From JAWAAW01 sp964353335 (GTDB lineage: Archaea > Nanobdellota > Nanobdellia > Woesearchaeales > ARS49), in assembly GCA_964353335.1 (NCBI GenBank), contig CAYGVI010000003.1, positions 62,001 to 126,000 of the forward strand: a stretch of DNA of 64,000 nt, written 5' to 3'. A program made the translations under genes and the position numbers. Positions 31,739-39,798 of this stretch are shown here, piece by piece. Under the pieces are notes generated by a model. It did not search any database. It saw only the letters and a list, made by a program, of their open reading frames with translations, and had not been told where the DNA came from. The stretch's first letter is position 1; each line of letters starts with the position of its first letter.

Positions 31739-33407
31739 TTGGGCCTCCAAGGTCTGTGTGCATGTCAAACGGCGCGCTTCCCTCGCGCCAGACACTGACG
31801 ACAAGCGCCATCAGAAGTATGACCGCGAAAACAAGGCTTATGACAGTGAAGACTGAGTAAGCCCCCAATTTCGGCGGAATCTCGACCAGAAGCGCTCCTG
31901 TAATCAGCAGTGATGCAATAATCATCGCGTATGAAAGCCGGTTGCTGCTCCTGTTCAGGTCCATTCCAAGGTGCTTGATGTCTGTCTCTTTCAGGTTGAG
32001 GTCAATTGTCCCTTTCCTGACGCGCTCAAGCGCTTCTGCTGTCTGCTGCGGCAGTCCTGCGATGACTCCTGCATAGTCCCTTGAGAGCTGGCCGAATTTT
32101 TTAAGCAGGGCCTTTGGCCTTTTGTGCTCCTTGATGAGCTTTATCACTTTTGGCTGTGAGTATTGGACAAAATTAAACTCAGGGTCAAGCGACAGGCAGG
32201 TTCCTTCAACAGTCACAAGCGCCTTTCCAAGCAAAATAAATCCGACAGGCATATTGATGCCGTGCTCTACAGCGCTCTCAAAGAGCTTTTGCATCATCTG
32301 CGTGACCCTTACCCTGCCGATTTCAGTGCCATACCATCCATTGACTATTGTCTCAACATCCCTTTTGAAGTCTTCAATGTCTGCACCAGTCTCGGCAACG
32401 CCTGCCTTGAGCAGGATGCTTGTTATCGCAGCGCTGTCTTTTTCAACAAGTGCTGCGTAAAGCATGACTGTCTGCCTGACAAGCTGTTCGTCAAGCCTTC
32501 CGACAATTCCAAAGTCAAGCAGGCCGATTTTTCCGCCTGGCATGACAAGAATGTTTCCTGGGTGCATGTCAGCGTGGAACATTCCGAGCTTCAATACCTG
32601 GTCAAATGCAGCGTCTGCAATGGTTTTTGCGAGCTGTTTTCTTTCGCCAGGCGGCGCGTGCCCTATTACTTCCGTGAGCTTTTTGCCTTCAAGATAGTCC
32701 ATTGTGAGCAGCTGCGGGGTTGTTGTCGCCCAGTGCACTTCAGGAACCGTGACTTTGCCTGAATCTTTGAAGAACTGGTGGAACTTGTCAATGTACTGCG
32801 CCTCGCTGACAAAGTTAAGCTCCTGCGCAGTATAGCGCTCAAACTCCTTGACTATTGTGACCGGCATCACCGCCCGGTCATTGAACCTTTTCTCAATCTT
32901 GCGCGCGAGATAATACATTATGTTTATGTCTGCTGAGAACTGCTCTTTTGCCTCAGGCCGCTGGACCTTGACAACAACACTCTTTCCGTTCTTGAGTTTT
33001 GCCCTGTGAACCTGCGCGACGCTCGCAGAACCGATTGGATTTGCGTCAATGTGGGAGAAAAACACTTTCGGAGGGGATTTCAGGCTTGACTCGATTGCTT
33101 TTTCAACTTTTGCAAACGGCATTTGGGGGACTTTGTCAAGCAGTTTCCTGAATTCGTCACAGTACTTGGAAGGCAAAAGGTCAGGCCTGAGCGCAAGGAA
33201 CTGGCCGAGCTTCAGGTATGCGCCGCCCAGCTCTTCCATCGCCTTCCTGAGCCGCACAGGCAAATCGCTTGGCGGCTTTCCTGCAGGTGAGAGCTTGCTA
33301 AAGAAAGGAAGGTGCCATTTGAGCCCGAGCTCATGCACAAAATAGCCAAGGCCATGCTTGAACAGGACATTCACCACATGTCCTGCGCGCTTCCAGCTGT
33401 TGTTCAT
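31722..33407 (-). CDS. ABC1/UbiB/AarF atypical protein kinase-like
   Basis: 561 residues. KxGQ region GAYLKLGQFLALRPDLLP, the A-rich loop PIGSASVAQVHRAKL that replaces the usual glycine loop, VVKVQRPEAKEQFSADINIM, and FHADMHPGNILVMPGGKIGL with DFGIVGRLDE as catalytic and metal motifs. Two C-terminal membrane segments (about 500-545). The family supports quinone or isoprenoid lipid metabolism in bacteria and mitochondria; archaeal roles are unclear. ATG 33407 is preferred to a TTG at 33416; an AT-rich box at 33432-33440 is the promoter. Confidence 0.9.
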   Translation of the reverse strand: MNNSWKRAGHVVNVLFKHGLGYFVHELGLKWHLPFFSKLSPAGKPPSDLPVRLRKAMEELGGAYLKLGQFLALRPDLLPSKYCDEFRKLLDKVPQMPFAKVEKAIESSLKSPPKVFFSHIDANPIGSASVAQVHRAKLKNGKSVVVKVQRPEAKEQFSADINIMYYLARKIEKRFNDRAVMPVTIVKEFERYTAQELNFVSEAQYIDKFHQFFKDSGKVTVPEVHWATTTPQLLTMDYLEGKKLTEVIGHAPPGERKQLAKTIADAAFDQVLKLGMFHADMHPGNILVMPGGKIGLLDFGIVGRLDEQLVRQTVMLYAALVEKDSAAITSILLKAGVAETGADIEDFKRDVETIVNGWYGTEIGRVRVTQMMQKLFESAVEHGINMPVGFILLGKALVTVEGTCLSLDPEFNFVQYSQPKVIKLIKEHKRPKALLKKFGQLSRDYAGVIAGLPQQTAEALERVRKGTIDLNLKETDIKHLGMDLNRSSNRLSYAMIIASLLITGALLVEIPPKLGAYSVFTVISLVFAVILLMALVVSVWREGSAPFDMHTDLGGPNARKP

Positions 33408-33493
33408 TGCCTCCAATAGCGGAATATCGAGTATATATATCTTGCTTCATGACCCCTCAAAACATAGCTTTTTAAATTCTTCATAGAACACAT

Positions 33494-35944
33494 ATGGCAA
33501 TGGGCTATGAACTCATCGTAACAGAGAAGCCGAATGCAGCGAAAAAGCTCGCAGAAGCGCTGGCAGATGGCAAGCCGATAAAGGAAAACTTCAAGGGAGT
33601 GCCGTTCTACAAGGTCACCCACGGCAAGCACGATATCGTCGTGGGATGCGCAGTCGGCCACCTGTTCGGGCTTGCTGAAAAGGAAAAGAAAGGCTTCAGG
33701 TATCCTGTGTTTGACATTGAATGGGTGCCTGTTTCTGACATTTCAAAAGACGCCGCTTTCAGCCAGAAATACGCAGACGCCCTGAAGAAGCTCGCGAAAG
33801 GCGCTGACTCTTACACTGTTGCGTGCGACTATGACGTTGAAGGCGAAGTCATAGGGCTAAATGTCATACGCTACATCTGCCACCGCAATGACGCAAGGAG
33901 GATGAAGTTCTCGACATTGACAAAAGATGAGCTCATTGAGGCATATGAAAAAGCGTCCCCGCATTTGGACTGGGGCCAGGCAGAGGCAGGGGAAACCCGC
34001 CACTTCCTTGACTATTATTACGGAATCAATATCTCCCGCGCGCTTACAACCGCGATAAAGACAGCAGGAATGTTCAAGATAATGAGCACAGGGCGGGTTC
34101 AGGGTCCTGCTTTGAAAATAATTGTTGACCGCGAAAAGGAAATCAAGGCATTCAAGCCTGTTCCTTACTGGGAAATTGAGCTTAACGCAGATGCGAAGAA
34201 AGAGCCGATAACTGCCTGGCACAAGACAGGCAAGTTCTGGAAAAAGCCAGAAGCAGAAACAGTGATGAAGCATGTCCACGGCGCAAAAGACGCCACAGTG
34301 ATGTCTGTTGAGCGCAGAAGGTTCAAGCAGAATCCGCCGTGCCCATTTGACCTTACCACTTTGCAGACAGAGGCATACAAGTGCCTTGGAGTAAGCCCAA
34401 AGGCAACACTTGCGATTGCGCAGGAGTTGTACACAGAAGGATTAATTTCATACCCGAGGACTTCATCCCAGCAATTGCCTCCTGTGATTGGCTTTAAGAA
34501 AATAATGGACCATTTGGCAAAGCAGTCGCGCTATGCCCCGTTGTGCCACGCGCTTTTGACAAAAGGAACCCTCCATCCGAACAATGGAGGCAAGACAGAC
34601 CCTGCGCACCCGGCAATTTACCCGACAGGAATCACCCCTGGCAAGCTTGAAGACCGCGAATTCAAGGTTTATGACCTCATTGTCAAGCGCTTCCTCAGCA
34701 CTTTTGGCGAGGCAGCGACAAGGGAGACAATGAATGTAGGCATTGATGTTAACAAGGAGCCTTTTGCCGCGACAGGGACAAGGACTGTTGAGAAAAACTG
34801 GCACACGTTTTACGAGCCTTATGTCAGGTTGGAGGAGACAGAGCTGCCTGACGTGAAGGAAGGGGAAAAACTCAAAGTCAAGAAGATTGAGATGCATGAC
34901 CGCGAGACACAGCCTCCAAAGCGGTACACGCCGTCCTCAATAATCCGCGAGCTTGAAAAGAGGAACCTTGGCACAAAATCCACACGCGCTGAAATCATTG
35001 ACACTTTGTTCAGGCGCAATTATGTCCTTGGCGAGCCGATAACAGCGACAGACTTTGGAATCCGCGTTATTGAAGTTCTTGAAAAGTACGCGCCGAAAAT
35101 AATTGATGAGGAGCTGACAAAGCACTTTGAAACAGACATGGAGTCAATCCGCGAGCGCCAGAAAAAGCCAGAACAGGTTCTCTCTGAGGCGCGCCACGTT
35201 CTTTTGGAAATCCTGGGCGACTTCAAGAAAAAGGAAAAGCAGGTCGGAGAAGAGCTCAGGACAACATTTACAGAGACAAGGGCTGCGATGACAACAATCG
35301 GGCCCTGCCCAGTATGCAAAAAAGGCGAAATTGTCCTTAGAAAAGGAAAGTTCGGCAGGTTTGCAGCGTGCAACAAGTATCCTGACTGCAAGACAACTTT
35401 CAAGCTTCCAGTGTCAGGGCTTGTTGAGGTGAGCAAGGATGTCTGCCAGCACTGCGGTTATCCAATGGTTACAATGATTCGCAGGGCAAAGCGGCCTCAG
35501 ACAGTGTGCATAAACCCTGACTGCCCTGCGAAAAAGATTCCATTTGAGCAGGGAAAGAAGTGCCCGAAGTGCAATGAGGGAGAATTGGTCCTTAGAAAGT
35601 CTGTTTACGGCCAATTCATCGCGTGCAACAAGTTCCCAAAGTGCAGGTATATTGAAAAGAGGAAAAAAGAAGACTCTGAATTCCCTGTAAAAGCTCCAAA
35701 ATCAGGAAAAACCGCGAAGAAGCCAGCAGCAAAGACATCAGCGCCTTCAACAGCCAAGACCACACCTTCAGCTGAAGCCCTGCCAAAAGAAGCATCATCA
35801 AAAGCACCCTCTACAAAACTGGCAGTACCAAAAGAAATACCTGGCGAAGCAAAACAGAAGAAACCTGCAAAGCCCGCGAAAGCGGACCAGTCGAACCGCA
35901 GTTCGACGCTGCCAAGAAAGAAAGCAGTAAAGAAATCAGCTTAA
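33494..35944 (+). CDS. topA: DNA topoisomerase I (type IA)
   Basis: 816 residues. Toprim domain: ELIVTEKPNAAKKLAEAL and D-x-D-x-E-G-E in ACDYDVEGEVIGLN. Catalytic tyrosine in EGLISYPRTSS (about residue 321). C-terminal zinc-ribbon modules: CPVCKKGE...CNKYPDC, CQHCGYPM...CINPDC, CPKCNEGEL...CNKFPKC. The last 85 residues are a Lys/Ala/Pro-rich tail, probably DNA-binding and disordered. It relaxes negatively supercoiled DNA by passing a single strand. Domain order fits archaeal TopA; no reverse gyrase helicase is attached, which suggests a non-hyperthermophile. TTTTTAAATT lies about 20 nt upstream. Confidence 0.95.
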   Translation: MAMGYELIVTEKPNAAKKLAEALADGKPIKENFKGVPFYKVTHGKHDIVVGCAVGHLFGLAEKEKKGFRYPVFDIEWVPVSDISKDAAFSQKYADALKKLAKGADSYTVACDYDVEGEVIGLNVIRYICHRNDARRMKFSTLTKDELIEAYEKASPHLDWGQAEAGETRHFLDYYYGINISRALTTAIKTAGMFKIMSTGRVQGPALKIIVDREKEIKAFKPVPYWEIELNADAKKEPITAWHKTGKFWKKPEAETVMKHVHGAKDATVMSVERRRFKQNPPCPFDLTTLQTEAYKCLGVSPKATLAIAQELYTEGLISYPRTSSQQLPPVIGFKKIMDHLAKQSRYAPLCHALLTKGTLHPNNGGKTDPAHPAIYPTGITPGKLEDREFKVYDLIVKRFLSTFGEAATRETMNVGIDVNKEPFAATGTRTVEKNWHTFYEPYVRLEETELPDVKEGEKLKVKKIEMHDRETQPPKRYTPSSIIRELEKRNLGTKSTRAEIIDTLFRRNYVLGEPITATDFGIRVIEVLEKYAPKIIDEELTKHFETDMESIRERQKKPEQVLSEARHVLLEILGDFKKKEKQVGEELRTTFTETRAAMTTIGPCPVCKKGEIVLRKGKFGRFAACNKYPDCKTTFKLPVSGLVEVSKDVCQHCGYPMVTMIRRAKRPQTVCINPDCPAKKIPFEQGKKCPKCNEGELVLRKSVYGQFIACNKFPKCRYIEKRKKEDSEFPVKAPKSGKTAKKPAAKTSAPSTAKTTPSAEALPKEASSKAPSTKLAVPKEIPGEAKQKKPAKPAKADQSNRSSTLPRKKAVKKSA

Positions 35945-36661
35945 CTAAACTGCAACTGCCTGTTTTTTCAGCGCTGCGGCAACAGCGGTTTCCAGTTCTG
36001 CAAATTCCTTTTTCTTTGGAGCATCGTAAGGCACCACTCCAAGCGCAATCAGGCTGTGAATCCACGCAGCAAGCCTGCGCAGGCTGTCAACAGCACCAGC
36101 CAGCGCCTTTGCCTCTTTTGCCTTTATGTCATCTATTGCAGGGTCGTTTAGGACTTCAAGAAGCCCTGCTGCATTCCGAACATAAATCACAATATAATTG
36201 TCAAGGTCGCGCTTTATGCTTGGCATTGCAGTGTAATGCACAAGGCTTTCAGGCTTTTGGATTTCAAGTGTGCCTGCTGTTTTTTGCGCCTGGCTTGCAT
36301 AAACCCCTGCGCTGGAGATGTTTCCCAGCTTTTGCCTTATGGCGCCTAATTCAACAACAGGTATTGGCGCGACTGCCTGGGCTTGGGATTTTGGAATCAG
36401 CCCGTGCTTGATGAAATAATCCTGCGCGTTTATCATTGCCGCCTGCGCAGTCAGCACGAGCTTCCTGTTTGCCGCAATCCAGCCTTTAAGGTTTTCAGCA
36501 GCAACAATCTGGTTGAATTTCGGAAGAAGTGTCTTCTCAACCATCACTGCCATATCCTGAATATCATCTTCTGTCTTGTAATAGTTATTCTCAATATTCT
36601 GCCACACCTGCACCATTGCAGTGAGAAGGGATTCTGCGTGCCATTCATCTATGCGAACCAT
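35945..36661 (-). CDS. unrecognised helical protein
   Basis: 238 residues, mostly alpha-helical, no cysteine, no membrane segment. The start MVRIDEWHAESLLTAMVQVW and the later SLVHYTAMPSIKRDLDNYIV are its most distinct parts; many A, V and Q residues in the last third. ATG 36661 is 25.5 nt from TTTAAA (36684-36689), supporting it over an upstream in-frame ATG. Its stop codon abuts that of topA, from which it converges. No family recognised. Confidence 0.6.
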   Translation of the reverse strand: MVRIDEWHAESLLTAMVQVWQNIENNYYKTEDDIQDMAVMVEKTLLPKFNQIVAAENLKGWIAANRKLVLTAQAAMINAQDYFIKHGLIPKSQAQAVAPIPVVELGAIRQKLGNISSAGVYASQAQKTAGTLEIQKPESLVHYTAMPSIKRDLDNYIVIYVRNAAGLLEVLNDPAIDDIKAKEAKALAGAVDSLRRLAAWIHSLIALGVVPYDAPKKKEFAELETAVAAALKKQAVAV

Positions 36662-36791
36662 AACTGCAGGCAAGAAACACTAGTTTAAAGATTTTGTCTT
36701 TTGAAAGCAAAAAGCGAGAGGGAAAGTAGCGCCAGCCGCCACAAATTCTTATAAGTGCCTGCAGGTTTACAGATGCAGGTGTCTGGGCAGT

Positions 36792-37256
36792 ATGGACAAA
36801 AAAACAATTGATGAAATCCTGGAAAATATGGCACGGTTCGAGAAGAAGACTGGCAAAAAGCCCATTGCAGTCAAAACACAAAACAAGTTTTTCTGCTTCC
36901 ATTATTTGTACAAGGTGTGCGCAGAGGACAAAAAGCCAGAACTTTTCACCTGGCAGGGCTTTGATATTTTTCTGGAATACATTACAAAAGACCAGCTTGA
37001 AATCAGCGCGTGCCTTATTGACGGCAGATACTCAAAATGGTACCGCGGCGAGTTGCAAGGGTATAATGCAGGAACAGTCTGCACTCTTGACTGGGCATAC
37101 CGTGAAAAGTGCAGGTTCTTCAACTTGACTTCCTGCGGTCCTTGGGGCCAGAGAATCCCTTACTGCAAAAAATGGGACAGGGAGCCAAAGAACACCGGAA
37201 CATTCCTACCGCCGCCAAACTGTTGGCCACCAAGGCCGGTTGAAAAGAAAAAATAG
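36792..37256 (+). CDS. unrecognised protein with cysteine/aromatic-rich C-terminus
   Basis: 154 residues. Begins MDKKTIDEILENMARFEKKT; the middle contains FTWQGFDIFLEYITKDQLEI; the end holds several cysteines and tryptophans (NLTSCGPWGQRIPYCKKWDR) and NCWPPRPVEKKK. The cysteines may bind metal. CTTATAAGTG at 36748-36757 would give a leader of about 14 nt. Stands alone; converges with the phosphatase gene. I cannot assign a family. Confidence 0.6.
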   Translation: MDKKTIDEILENMARFEKKTGKKPIAVKTQNKFFCFHYLYKVCAEDKKPELFTWQGFDIFLEYITKDQLEISACLIDGRYSKWYRGELQGYNAGTVCTLDWAYREKCRFFNLTSCGPWGQRIPYCKKWDREPKNTGTFLPPPNCWPPRPVEKKK

Positions 37257-37268
37257 CAGAAATAAGCG

Positions 37269-37985
37269 TTAGCTTTTCCTCGGCGCCTTCATGATGTCAT
37301 AAGCAACTTTGTTGTATTCCTTCAGGACCATTCTTCCTTCTGGCTTTTTTGAACAGTCAAGCTCAAATGTTTCCATTGCGCAGTTCGGCGCGTCTCCGAG
37401 GTTAAGGACTTCTGCCTCGCCAAGGTGCTCGACCAGCGCGCGGACAAGGACATAAGGCACGTGGTGAGTCACGATAAGCCCTCTTTTGCCGCCATAGTCT
37501 CGCACCAGCTTGTCAAGGAAGCTGTGGACACGCATTTCAACGTCAGGATAGTTTTCACCGCCCAATAGCCTGTACCAGTATTTGCCGTCGCGCTTCCTGT
37601 CAAAGTATTCATCAGGATATTTTTCCTTTATCATATCTGTCGTGAGTGCGTGCAGCCTTCCAAATTCCTTTTCCCTGAGCCTATTGTCCTTGTAAACCCT
37701 CAGGTCATACCCTATTTTTGACACTATTCCGCCTGCTGTCTGCAGTGTCCTTTGGTATGGCGATGAGAAGCAAAAGTCAAACTTGGGCTGTTTTGCGAGA
37801 TATTCCCCTGTCTTTTCTGCCTGCCACACCCCAATATCTGTCAGCGCAATGTCAGCGTCGCGTATGTTTCGCAGCCTTTCCAGTGATTGCTTAAGGTCAG
37901 CATCAAGAAGGTCAGGGGTTATGTTCTGCTCTGACTGCCCGTGCCTGACAACAACAAGCCTTTTGGGCCACTTCAGCTGCACCAT
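37269..37985 (-). CDS. histidine-phosphatase (phosphoglycerate-mutase-like) protein
   Basis: 238 residues. The catalytic signature LVVVRHGQSEQN (RHG, residues about 12-14) lies near the N-terminus; the second arginine is in SSPYQRTLQTAGG, the acid in LREKEFGRLHALT, and the second histidine in GLIVTHHVPYVLV. These are the four catalytic positions of the family. Members dephosphorylate sugars, nucleotides or proteins, or isomerise phosphoglycerate; length and motifs do not decide. TTATAA near 38008-38013 is 25.5 nt from ATG 37985. Confidence 0.85.
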   Translation of the reverse strand: MVQLKWPKRLVVVRHGQSEQNITPDLLDADLKQSLERLRNIRDADIALTDIGVWQAEKTGEYLAKQPKFDFCFSSPYQRTLQTAGGIVSKIGYDLRVYKDNRLREKEFGRLHALTTDMIKEKYPDEYFDRKRDGKYWYRLLGGENYPDVEMRVHSFLDKLVRDYGGKRGLIVTHHVPYVLVRALVEHLGEAEVLNLGDAPNCAMETFELDCSKKPEGRMVLKEYNKVAYDIMKAPRKS

Positions 37986-38007
37986 AGAATAAATGCAATT
38001 CTGCTGA

Positions 38008-38862
38008 TTATAAAGCTTCAGGGATTTTCATGTCATACTTCTTGCACTGGCTGCGGATAAACTCAGGCACATTGACTGTCACACCTTCGCCTTTCAGTTC
38101 AATTGTGCGCGGCTCCTTGTGCATATCAAGCAGAAGCGCCTGATCTAAGTTCCCTTTCGGCACATTGCTTAAATAAATAGCCAAAACAATTCCCTGCTTG
38201 AAATCTTCCAATTTGCTCTCCAATTCAGGCACTATTTTTGCCCCAAGTTCTTTTACTGCAACAAGATAGTCCATGCTTGGATAGTAGGGTATTTCACGCA
38301 GGCGCTGTTTCAGCTGTTCATCAGTTATCTTGCCTTCCTTGCGCTCCTTTTGAACGCGCTGGTATTCCGAAGGCAACATTGCATGGCCAAGATTAAAGTG
38401 CGCAGCAACATCAAGGTCTCCTGCAATCACTTCAAGGCTTGAGCTCAGAGTGCTTAAATCATGCGCTTCCTCTCCAAAACTCCTGAATGGAAGTTCCCTG
38501 TTCAGATTGGCAATATGCAGTATGTCGATATCAATCGTCCCGTTCCGCTTTTCCCAGTGTTTCCCGCGCGTACTACTATATTCGTTGTAAAACACATAAG
38601 CTGCCGTTGGGATTCTGAGCAATGGAGGCATTTCTTCATAGACAGGTATTGTTTTTTGCGTTGGAATTCCAAGAGCCATCTGAGTGCGCTGTGCGATCTG
38701 TCCTTTTCCGCCAAAACCTGTGCATCCTTCGTGTGTATCGCGGACTATCCTGACAAGCACCTGCTGTCCGATATTAGCGTCAATAAGCTGTTGAAGAGAA
38801 TCTGTATTCTTTTTAATAAGTTCAATTCGCTTTTCCTGTTCCTCTATAGAATACACTTCCAT
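38008..38862 (-). CDS. unrecognised protein
   Basis: 284 residues, soluble, mixed alpha/beta. It contains DTHEGCTGFGGKGQIAQRTQ, TAAYVFYNEYSSTRGKHWEK and LDVAAHFNLGHAMLPSEYQR. The central segment has several histidines and acids but no known catalytic pattern. ATG 38862 has GAGGTG about 8 nt upstream, and a TTTATAAC box at 38897-38904 read on the minus strand would start the transcript about 12 nt before the ATG. No family recognised. Confidence 0.6.
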   Translation of the reverse strand: MEVYSIEEQEKRIELIKKNTDSLQQLIDANIGQQVLVRIVRDTHEGCTGFGGKGQIAQRTQMALGIPTQKTIPVYEEMPPLLRIPTAAYVFYNEYSSTRGKHWEKRNGTIDIDILHIANLNRELPFRSFGEEAHDLSTLSSSLEVIAGDLDVAAHFNLGHAMLPSEYQRVQKERKEGKITDEQLKQRLREIPYYPSMDYLVAVKELGAKIVPELESKLEDFKQGIVLAIYLSNVPKGNLDQALLLDMHKEPRTIELKGEGVTVNVPEFIRSQCKKYDMKIPEAL

Positions 38863-38896
38863 TTCCCCCACCTCAAAAGCAGTAATAATACTGGTC

Positions 38897-38904
38897 TTTA
38901 TAAC
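38897..38904. promoter_or_regulatory. TATA box readable both ways
   Basis: CTTTATAACG, core TTTATAAC, centre 38900.5. Leftward it would start near 38874, 12 nt before the ATG at 38862. Rightward it would start near 38927, producing the RNA with the two repeated units at 38940-39080. Confidence 0.45.
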
Positions 38905-38926
38905 GATTTGTGGGCTGGAATAGAGA

Positions 38927-39080
38927 TAAATCTAAGGGCTGACAAACCCCGGCAGATGCCCTTGCGGACACCTGCGCAGGGAAAAAGAGGTGATTGGTAT
39001 TATCTTCTTCTCGCGCGATTGAGGAATGCAAACCCACGCAGGCAGCCGAAGCCACCTGCGCGGGAAAAAGAGGTGATAGA
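38927..39080 (+). repeat. two repeated GAGGTGAT units in a 429-nt gap
   Basis: Two units end in GCGCAGGGAAAAAGAGGTGAT (38974-38994) and GCGCGGGAAAAAGAGGTGAT (39058-39077), 83 nt apart. The second is preceded by a hairpin, CCCACGCAGG with CCTGCGCGGG (one mismatch). A related pair 80 nt apart lies on the minus strand at 26151-26245. GAGGTGAT is a full match to a strong archaeal ribosome-binding site, but no convincing start codon sits at normal spacing after either unit. Confidence 0.45.
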
Positions 39081-39156
39081 TATTGATTTGAGTATGATTT
39101 TTTTAGCTCTCTCCCCTTTGACTACCCCCCTTATACACGCTAATGTGTATATTATA

Positions 39157-39240
39157 GTATATAAACCTTTCGGTTTTTATGCTACTAGGGAGTAGTAGCA
39201 CAGTTACGGAGCAGAGCGCCCTATTTGCTCGCCCATAACG
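39157..39240 (+). ncRNA. possible small RNA or leader: TATA box plus 8-bp hairpin
   Basis: TATATAAA at 39157-39164 would start a transcript near 39185. TGCTACTA (39180-39187) pairs perfectly with TAGTAGCA (39193-39200). A longer stem, GTTACGGAGCA with TTGCTC and CCATAAC, follows within 39202-39240. It is either a separate RNA or the leader of the 39292 gene. Nothing else is seen in 39241-39291 except AT-rich promoter-like sequence. Confidence 0.35.
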
Positions 39241-39291
39241 CCTCCTAACCCCCTATAAGCTTATTAATGGGCTTTCTACTATTTAAATATT

Positions 39292-39798
39292 ATGCACAAG
39301 AAGGATTGCATCTGCAAAAAGCCCGCAAGGGTGTTTTTCACTCATTTAAGCCCCCTTTGCAGGGAATGTTTTGCCCTATTATTAAGGAGAAGGGCAAGAA
39401 AAGCCATCCAAGACTATGGATGGCTCAAGCCAAACCAGAGAGTGTTTATCGACGGAGAAAAAGCAGTCTCAATTCTCTTCAAGTCTGCAGTAACCGGCCT
39501 TCCCCTCAAATATGTTTCCAAGAGCAAGACAGAAGTAATTATCGTCGGAAAAACAGCTGATGACGAGGCTGTTGAATTTCTTGAAAATTTATTCGCAGGA
39601 AAAAAGCAAAAAAAGAGCAAATCCCTAAATATTTTCGAGAACATAACTTCAGCAGAGCTTGAAAAATACTGCGAGCTAAAAAAAATAATCCGAAAAAACC
39701 GGAAGAAATCCGAACTCAGGCAAAAACTTGAAGAACTTGAGCAGCGCTACCCTGGAATTATGTTTGCATTGCAGAAAAGCAGGGAGTCATTCAGCTGA
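39292..39798 (+). CDS. shortened TtuA/Ncs6-like protein without the PP-loop
   Basis: 168 residues versus about 300-320 for TtuA/Ncs6 tRNA-thiolation enzymes. Aligned by eye: N-terminal cysteines (C6, C8, C23, C26) like the first zinc finger; RRRARKAIQDYGWLKPNQRV as the helix and strand before the PP-loop; then IDGEKAVS where SGGKDS belongs; VGKTADDEAVEFLENLFAG like the GHNLDDEA segment; and LEELEQRYPGIMFALQKSRE like the C-terminal helix. The ATP-binding loop and the catalytic-cysteine region are missing, so thiolase activity is not expected. It overlaps the PLD lipoprotein gene by 1 nt. Confidence 0.6.
   Translation: MHKKDCICKKPARVFFTHLSPLCRECFALLLRRRARKAIQDYGWLKPNQRVFIDGEKAVSILFKSAVTGLPLKYVSKSKTEVIIVGKTADDEAVEFLENLFAGKKQKKSKSLNIFENITSAELEKYCELKKIIRKNRKKSELRQKLEELEQRYPGIMFALQKSRESFS

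Noticed and set aside
32163..32762. 199-codon open frame antisense to the ABC1 kinase
   Set aside because: It overlaps the conserved kinase motifs on the other strand and has no promoter or ribosome-binding site; it is a shadow of codon bias.
38461..39195. Plus-strand open frame of 244 codons across the 38008-38862 gene and the following gap
   Set aside because: Its first half is antisense to a gene with a promoter and ribosome-binding site, the composition is not protein-like, and the second half lies over the repeated leader units.
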